DNA of 15,625 nucleotides from Clostridia bacterium (GTDB lineage Bacteria; Bacillota; Clostridia; Oscillospirales; CAG-272), in assembly GCA_900763885.1 (NCBI GenBank), contig CAAFLY010000189.1, positions 1 through 15,625 on the forward strand, in the 5' to 3' direction. Below are positions 13,259-15,625 of the stretch, piece after piece. The notes beneath the pieces are model-generated. The model saw only the letters and a program-made list of their open reading frames with translations, was not told where the DNA came from and made no database searches. Positions within the stretch are counted from its first letter, which is position 1, and every line of letters begins with the position of its first letter. The position numbers were made by a program, and so were the translations under genes.

Positions 13259-14446
13259 TCAGCCGCGTATGCCAATCAGCTTCGATTTGAGTTCGGCTTC
13301 GATGCGGTTCAGCTCCGCTTCGGCGGCAATGCGCTTTTCGCGCCCTTCCTTTTGGATCGCCGCGACATCGTCGAGGGTCGCGATCAGCTCGGCGTTCGTG
13401 TTCGTCAGGGTCTCAATGTCCACAATGCCGCGCTCCGACTCACGGGTAATGTCCACCGTCGCCTGATGGAGGGCCGCCGCGTTCTTTTTGAGCAGCTCGT
13501 TCGTCATATCCGTGACCGCCCGCTGCGCTTCCATCGCCTGACGGGAGTGCTCGATGCCCATCGCGATCACCATCTGGCTCTTCCACAGGGGGAGCGTGTT
13601 CATGATGACCGTCTGGATCTTCTCCGTCATCATCGTGTCGTTGTTCTGCACGAGCCGGATCTGCGGCGCCATCTGGATGGACACCATCCGCGTCAGCTCA
13701 AGGTCGTGGATCTTCCGCTCGAACCGGACGCACTGCTCCGCGAAATCGTTCGCCGCCTGCGCGTCCTCCGGGAGCCCGCTCATCCGCGCCTTTTCCTGGA
13801 GCGCTGTCAGCGTCACCTCACGTTCACGCGCCAGCTTCTTCTTGCCCGCCAGGATGTACATCGACAGCTCCTTGAAGTACGTCATGTTGACCTCGTACAG
13901 GTTGTCGAACATCGCGATGTCCTTGAGCAGCGTGATCTGGTGGTTCTGCAGGATCCCGGAGATCTCGTTCACGCTGTCCTCCACCTTGTCGTACTTCACC
14001 TTCAGGTTTTCGAGCTTGCGCTTCGTGTTCTTGAAAATGCCGAGAAAGCCCTTGTCCGACTCGTCCGCCTCCGCGTTCATGTCCTTGAGCTGCCCGATCA
14101 GGTTCGTGATCATCGTGCCGACCTCGCTGAAGTCCTTGTTGCGCACGCCGTTCAGCGCCGTGTCGGAGAAATCCGCGATCTTCTTCTGGGCGGACGCGCC
14201 GAAGCCGAGAATCGTCGTCGAGTCCGTGATGTCGATCTTCTCGGAGAAGTCGTCGATCATCCGGCGCTCCTCCGGTGTGAAATTCGCTTCGTCAAACGGC
14301 GCCGCGACGGTCTTTTCTGCCGCCGCAATGGTCGGGGAGGGTGCCGCGGGTGCTGTGGGTGCCGCTGCCGGAGCCTGTGCCGCCGCCGCGGAGCCCATCG
14401 GGTCCAGTGTCAGCTCGATTTTCGGTGTGGATTCATTGTTTGTCAT
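13259..14446 (-). CDS. telA: TelA/KlaA family toxic-anion resistance protein
   Basis: The 395-residue protein is predicted cytosolic and largely helical, of the TelA family known from tellurite-resistance loci and widespread in Firmicutes chromosomes. The first roughly 50 residues are Ala/Pro-rich and low in complexity. Family features follow: FTPEERRMIDDFSEKIDI, GFGASAQKKIADFSD, GFLGIFKNTKRKLENLKVKY, EVNMTYFKELSMYILAGKKK and a C-terminal AIGIEHSR-like helix (MVIAMGIEHSRQAMEAQRAV) before a coiled coil. Length is normal. The ATG at 14446 has GAGG about 12 nt upstream. It follows the membrane-protein gene by 39 nt, so the two probably form one transcript. The name reflects family membership; a role in tellurite resistance here is not shown, and cell-envelope stress is an equally likely context. 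Confidence 0.9.
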   Translation of the reverse strand: MTNNESTPKIELTLDPMGSAAAAQAPAAAPTAPAAPSPTIAAAEKTVAAPFDEANFTPEERRMIDDFSEKIDITDSTTILGFGASAQKKIADFSDTALNGVRNKDFSEVGTMITNLIGQLKDMNAEADESDKGFLGIFKNTKRKLENLKVKYDKVEDSVNEISGILQNHQITLLKDIAMFDNLYEVNMTYFKELSMYILAGKKKLAREREVTLTALQEKARMSGLPEDAQAANDFAEQCVRFERKIHDLELTRMVSIQMAPQIRLVQNNDTMMTEKIQTVIMNTLPLWKSQMVIAMGIEHSRQAMEAQRAVTDMTNELLKKNAAALHQATVDITRESERGIVDIETLTNTNAELIATLDDVAAIQKEGREKRIAAEAELNRIEAELKSKLIGIRG

Positions 14447-14485
14447 ACGTTATCTATACCTCGTGCGCGGCGCAGTATCCGCGTG

Positions 14486-15493
14486 TCAATTTTCGCCTGT
14501 CGTATCTGTATTGCCAGTATTGCCTGTATTGCCTGTATTGTCTGCCGGGATGTCTGTCGCTGTCGCGTTTGTCGTATTCTCCGCGTCGGCGGTGTCAGCC
14601 GTATCGCCGGCCCCATCCGCGGACGGGTCGTCCTTGCTCTGCTGCTTCTTTTTCCTGCTGTCGTTCCCGGACACGAACGGCGCGTGATACGGGCAGAACA
14701 GCGCGGGGAGGTTCACGGCGCGGCAGAGAGCGAGAAGTCCGGTGGCAAGGAGCGCGGCGAACCAGAGCGGATTTGCGGCTGCGTGCGGGGCGAATCGGGC
14801 GCCGGAGAGGGTGTACGCGGTGTGTGCGAGGCCGATTCCGGCGGACAGGACAGCGGCGGTTCCGTTCGCGAACGCGGAGAAGGAGGCGGTGGCGTATCCG
14901 GTGCCGATGCGGTCGCGCGCCTCTGCCAAAAAGAAGAGCAGGACGCCGATGGTCGCTAAGGTCTCGAGATGGCGTGCCGGGGCGTTGAGGGGCAGAGTGG
15001 CGTCAAAGTACTGCCGGAACAGCTGGGCGATTGCCGAAAGCGCGCCGCCGAGAGCGAGCCAGGGTGTCGCCTGTGCGGTTTTCTCCTGCCCGCCGATGCC
15101 GATGCAAAGCAGGTATGCCGCCGGGAGGACGAGCGTGGCGGTCGCGATGATCTCGAGCTTGCCGGGCGCGTTGCATGTGAGCACGTTGCGGACGCAGGCC
15201 GCGAGATACAGCACGGCGGCGAACAGGGCGAAGAAGGTCCCGGCTCTGCCGTTTGTCGGTGCGCCGGACAGGGAGACCTTTTTTCGGGTCGCGCCCCACA
15301 TGGCGACGGCGGACAGCACTCCGATGGCGAGCAGCACGCAGGCGGAAAGAAACAGCAGCGAGCCGGTCCTGAAATACGCGATCTCGGTATCGTACGCGAA
15401 GCGATACGCGCAAAAGAGCAGCACGCCGGCAGGCAGTCCGGCAAACGCGCCCAGTCGCCACCCCCACCTTGCTCTCTCCGTTTGTGTTTCCAT
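14486..15493 (-). CDS. Multi-spanning membrane protein of unknown function
   Basis: I do not recognise a family for this 335-residue protein. About eight hydrophobic segments are visible, roughly at residues 12-32, 39-66, 85-104, 113-133, 143-160, 180-195, 206-225 and 240-262. Short loops join them, several of them Arg-containing. A hydrophilic tail of about 65 residues follows. It starts Lys-rich (SRKKKQQSKDD) and ends in Asp/Thr/Asn/Gly-rich low complexity with three NTG triplets. The start is set by GGAGG seven bases before the ATG at 15493. It is the first gene of a likely two-gene operon with telA and may supply a membrane partner for TelA. That link is inference from position only. It does not resemble the small XpaC protein often found beside TelA. 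Confidence 0.7.
   Translation of the reverse strand: METQTERARWGWRLGAFAGLPAGVLLFCAYRFAYDTEIAYFRTGSLLFLSACVLLAIGVLSAVAMWGATRKKVSLSGAPTNGRAGTFFALFAAVLYLAACVRNVLTCNAPGKLEIIATATLVLPAAYLLCIGIGGQEKTAQATPWLALGGALSAIAQLFRQYFDATLPLNAPARHLETLATIGVLLFFLAEARDRIGTGYATASFSAFANGTAAVLSAGIGLAHTAYTLSGARFAPHAAANPLWFAALLATGLLALCRAVNLPALFCPYHAPFVSGNDSRKKKQQSKDDPSADGAGDTADTADAENTTNATATDIPADNTGNTGNTGNTDTTGEN
14507..14542 (-). repeat. 9-bp in-frame tandem repeat in the membrane-protein tail
   Basis: Four consecutive 9-nt units (TGTATTGCC and close variants) lie at 14507-14542. On the - strand they encode repeated Asn-Thr-Gly triplets close to the C-terminus. Because the unit is three codons, copy-number change would alter tail length without shifting the frame. 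Confidence 0.65.
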
Positions 15494-15526
15494 GTGCCAA
15501 CCTCCGCATTCTATATTCTACCTTAA
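15494..15526 (-). promoter_or_regulatory. AT-rich leader and ribosome binding site of the membrane-protein gene
   Basis: On the - strand GGAGG is seven bases before the ATG at 15493, preceded by an AT-rich stretch (TATTATATTAAGG at about 15519-15531) that could contain a -10 box. No -35 element at good spacing is clear, possibly because the dnaA-like segment begins here and the original upstream sequence has been replaced. Confidence 0.35.
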
Positions 15527-15625
15527 TATAATACCACAACCTTCGGTAAGACGCATTTGGTGAATGCTATCGGTTTGAAGGCAAAGCAGATTTATCCTCA
15601 GAAGCGTGTGCTTTATGTCAGTGCC
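15527..15625 (+). pseudogene. dnaA: 5'-truncated DnaA-like AAA+ segment running off the right edge
   Basis: From 15545 to the edge, 27 codons read GKTHLVNAIGLKAKQIYPQK and then RVLYVSA. This matches the Walker A end (GKTHL) and following helix and strand of DnaA. The NAIG and RVLYVSA wording recalls Bacteroidota DnaA more than Clostridia. Upstream in this frame are only YNTTTF and a TAA at 15524-15526. The first part of the P-loop and the whole N-terminal region are therefore missing, and no proper start codon is present. Composition is more AT-rich than the neighbouring genes. This is either a broken gene fragment or a chimeric joint in the assembly. Confidence 0.65.

Noticed and set aside
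11733..14446. Tellurite resistance (ter) island or defence system
   Set aside because: Only TelA-family and TPM proteins are present; no TerD-type, TerC, ATP-grasp or nuclease genes appear, so no island is supported.
14502..14560. Possible CRISPR-like or direct-repeat array
   Set aside because: The units are 9 bp, contiguous and in coding frame, with no spacers; it is a microsatellite in a coding tail.
13352..14959. Long + strand frames opposite telA and the membrane-protein gene
   Set aside because: They are Arg/Val/Leu/His-rich shadows without start signals or family features; the - strand genes have ribosome sites and recognisable sequences.

Overview
The window reads as ordinary chromosome of a fairly GC-rich Gram-positive anaerobe, most likely a member of the Clostridia near Oscillospirales. 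The reasons are a RibF with both domains fused, a DacF/PBP5-type carboxypeptidase, a HisK-type PHP histidinol phosphatase, a YwiB-like DUF1934 protein, a TelA protein, Shine-Dalgarno starts, and dispersed G-rich hairpin repeats of a kind I associate with that group. Order-level placement is inference. I see no tRNA, rRNA or CRISPR array.

Left part, + strand (1-8033). The tail of an unidentified gene is followed by an aldo/keto reductase with a C-terminal two-cluster ferredoxin domain, then ribF, then a D-Ala-D-Ala carboxypeptidase. ribF starts 5 nt after the reductase stop and overlaps the carboxypeptidase start by ATGA. A repeat-rich gap follows, then a PHP histidinol phosphatase, a MATE exporter, a DUF1934 protein and a flavin reductase-like protein; the last two also overlap by ATGA. 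The MATE gene sits between two same-orientation copies of a composite intergenic repeat.

Middle (8064-9612). An IS3-family insertion sequence on the - strand lies between the convergent flavin reductase and ABC-F genes. Its transposase catalytic half looks intact, but its N-terminal residues are displaced into another frame at A-runs. A 32-bp perfect palindrome near its left end should terminate + strand transcripts.

Right part, - strand (9647-15493). Read from the right, the order is a multi-spanning membrane protein, a TelA-family protein 39 nt later, a TPM-domain membrane protein with an Arg/Tyr-rich disordered tail, and an ABC-F ATPase behind a perfect 12-bp stem in its leader. The first two form an operon. 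All of these have plausible envelope, stress or translation roles, but no pathway links them clearly.

Three kinds of small repeat give the window its structure. (1) Two copies of an 87-bp palindromic MITE-like element each have 4-bp YTAG direct repeats, at 3776-3870 and 13049-13143. (2) A degenerate repeat lies just after the stop codons of the phosphatase, MATE and TelA genes, with G-rich tracts in two copies. (3) A G-rich hairpin lies just before the MATE and DUF1934 genes. The last ~85 bases encode a 5'-truncated DnaA-like P-loop segment that is more AT-rich and looks Bacteroidota-like, which suggests a rearrangement or a chimeric contig end. I found no convincing new multi-gene defence or biosynthetic system. 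The most interesting items are the MITE family, the altered KTG box of the carboxypeptidase, the repeat-flanked MATE cassette and the dnaA fragment.
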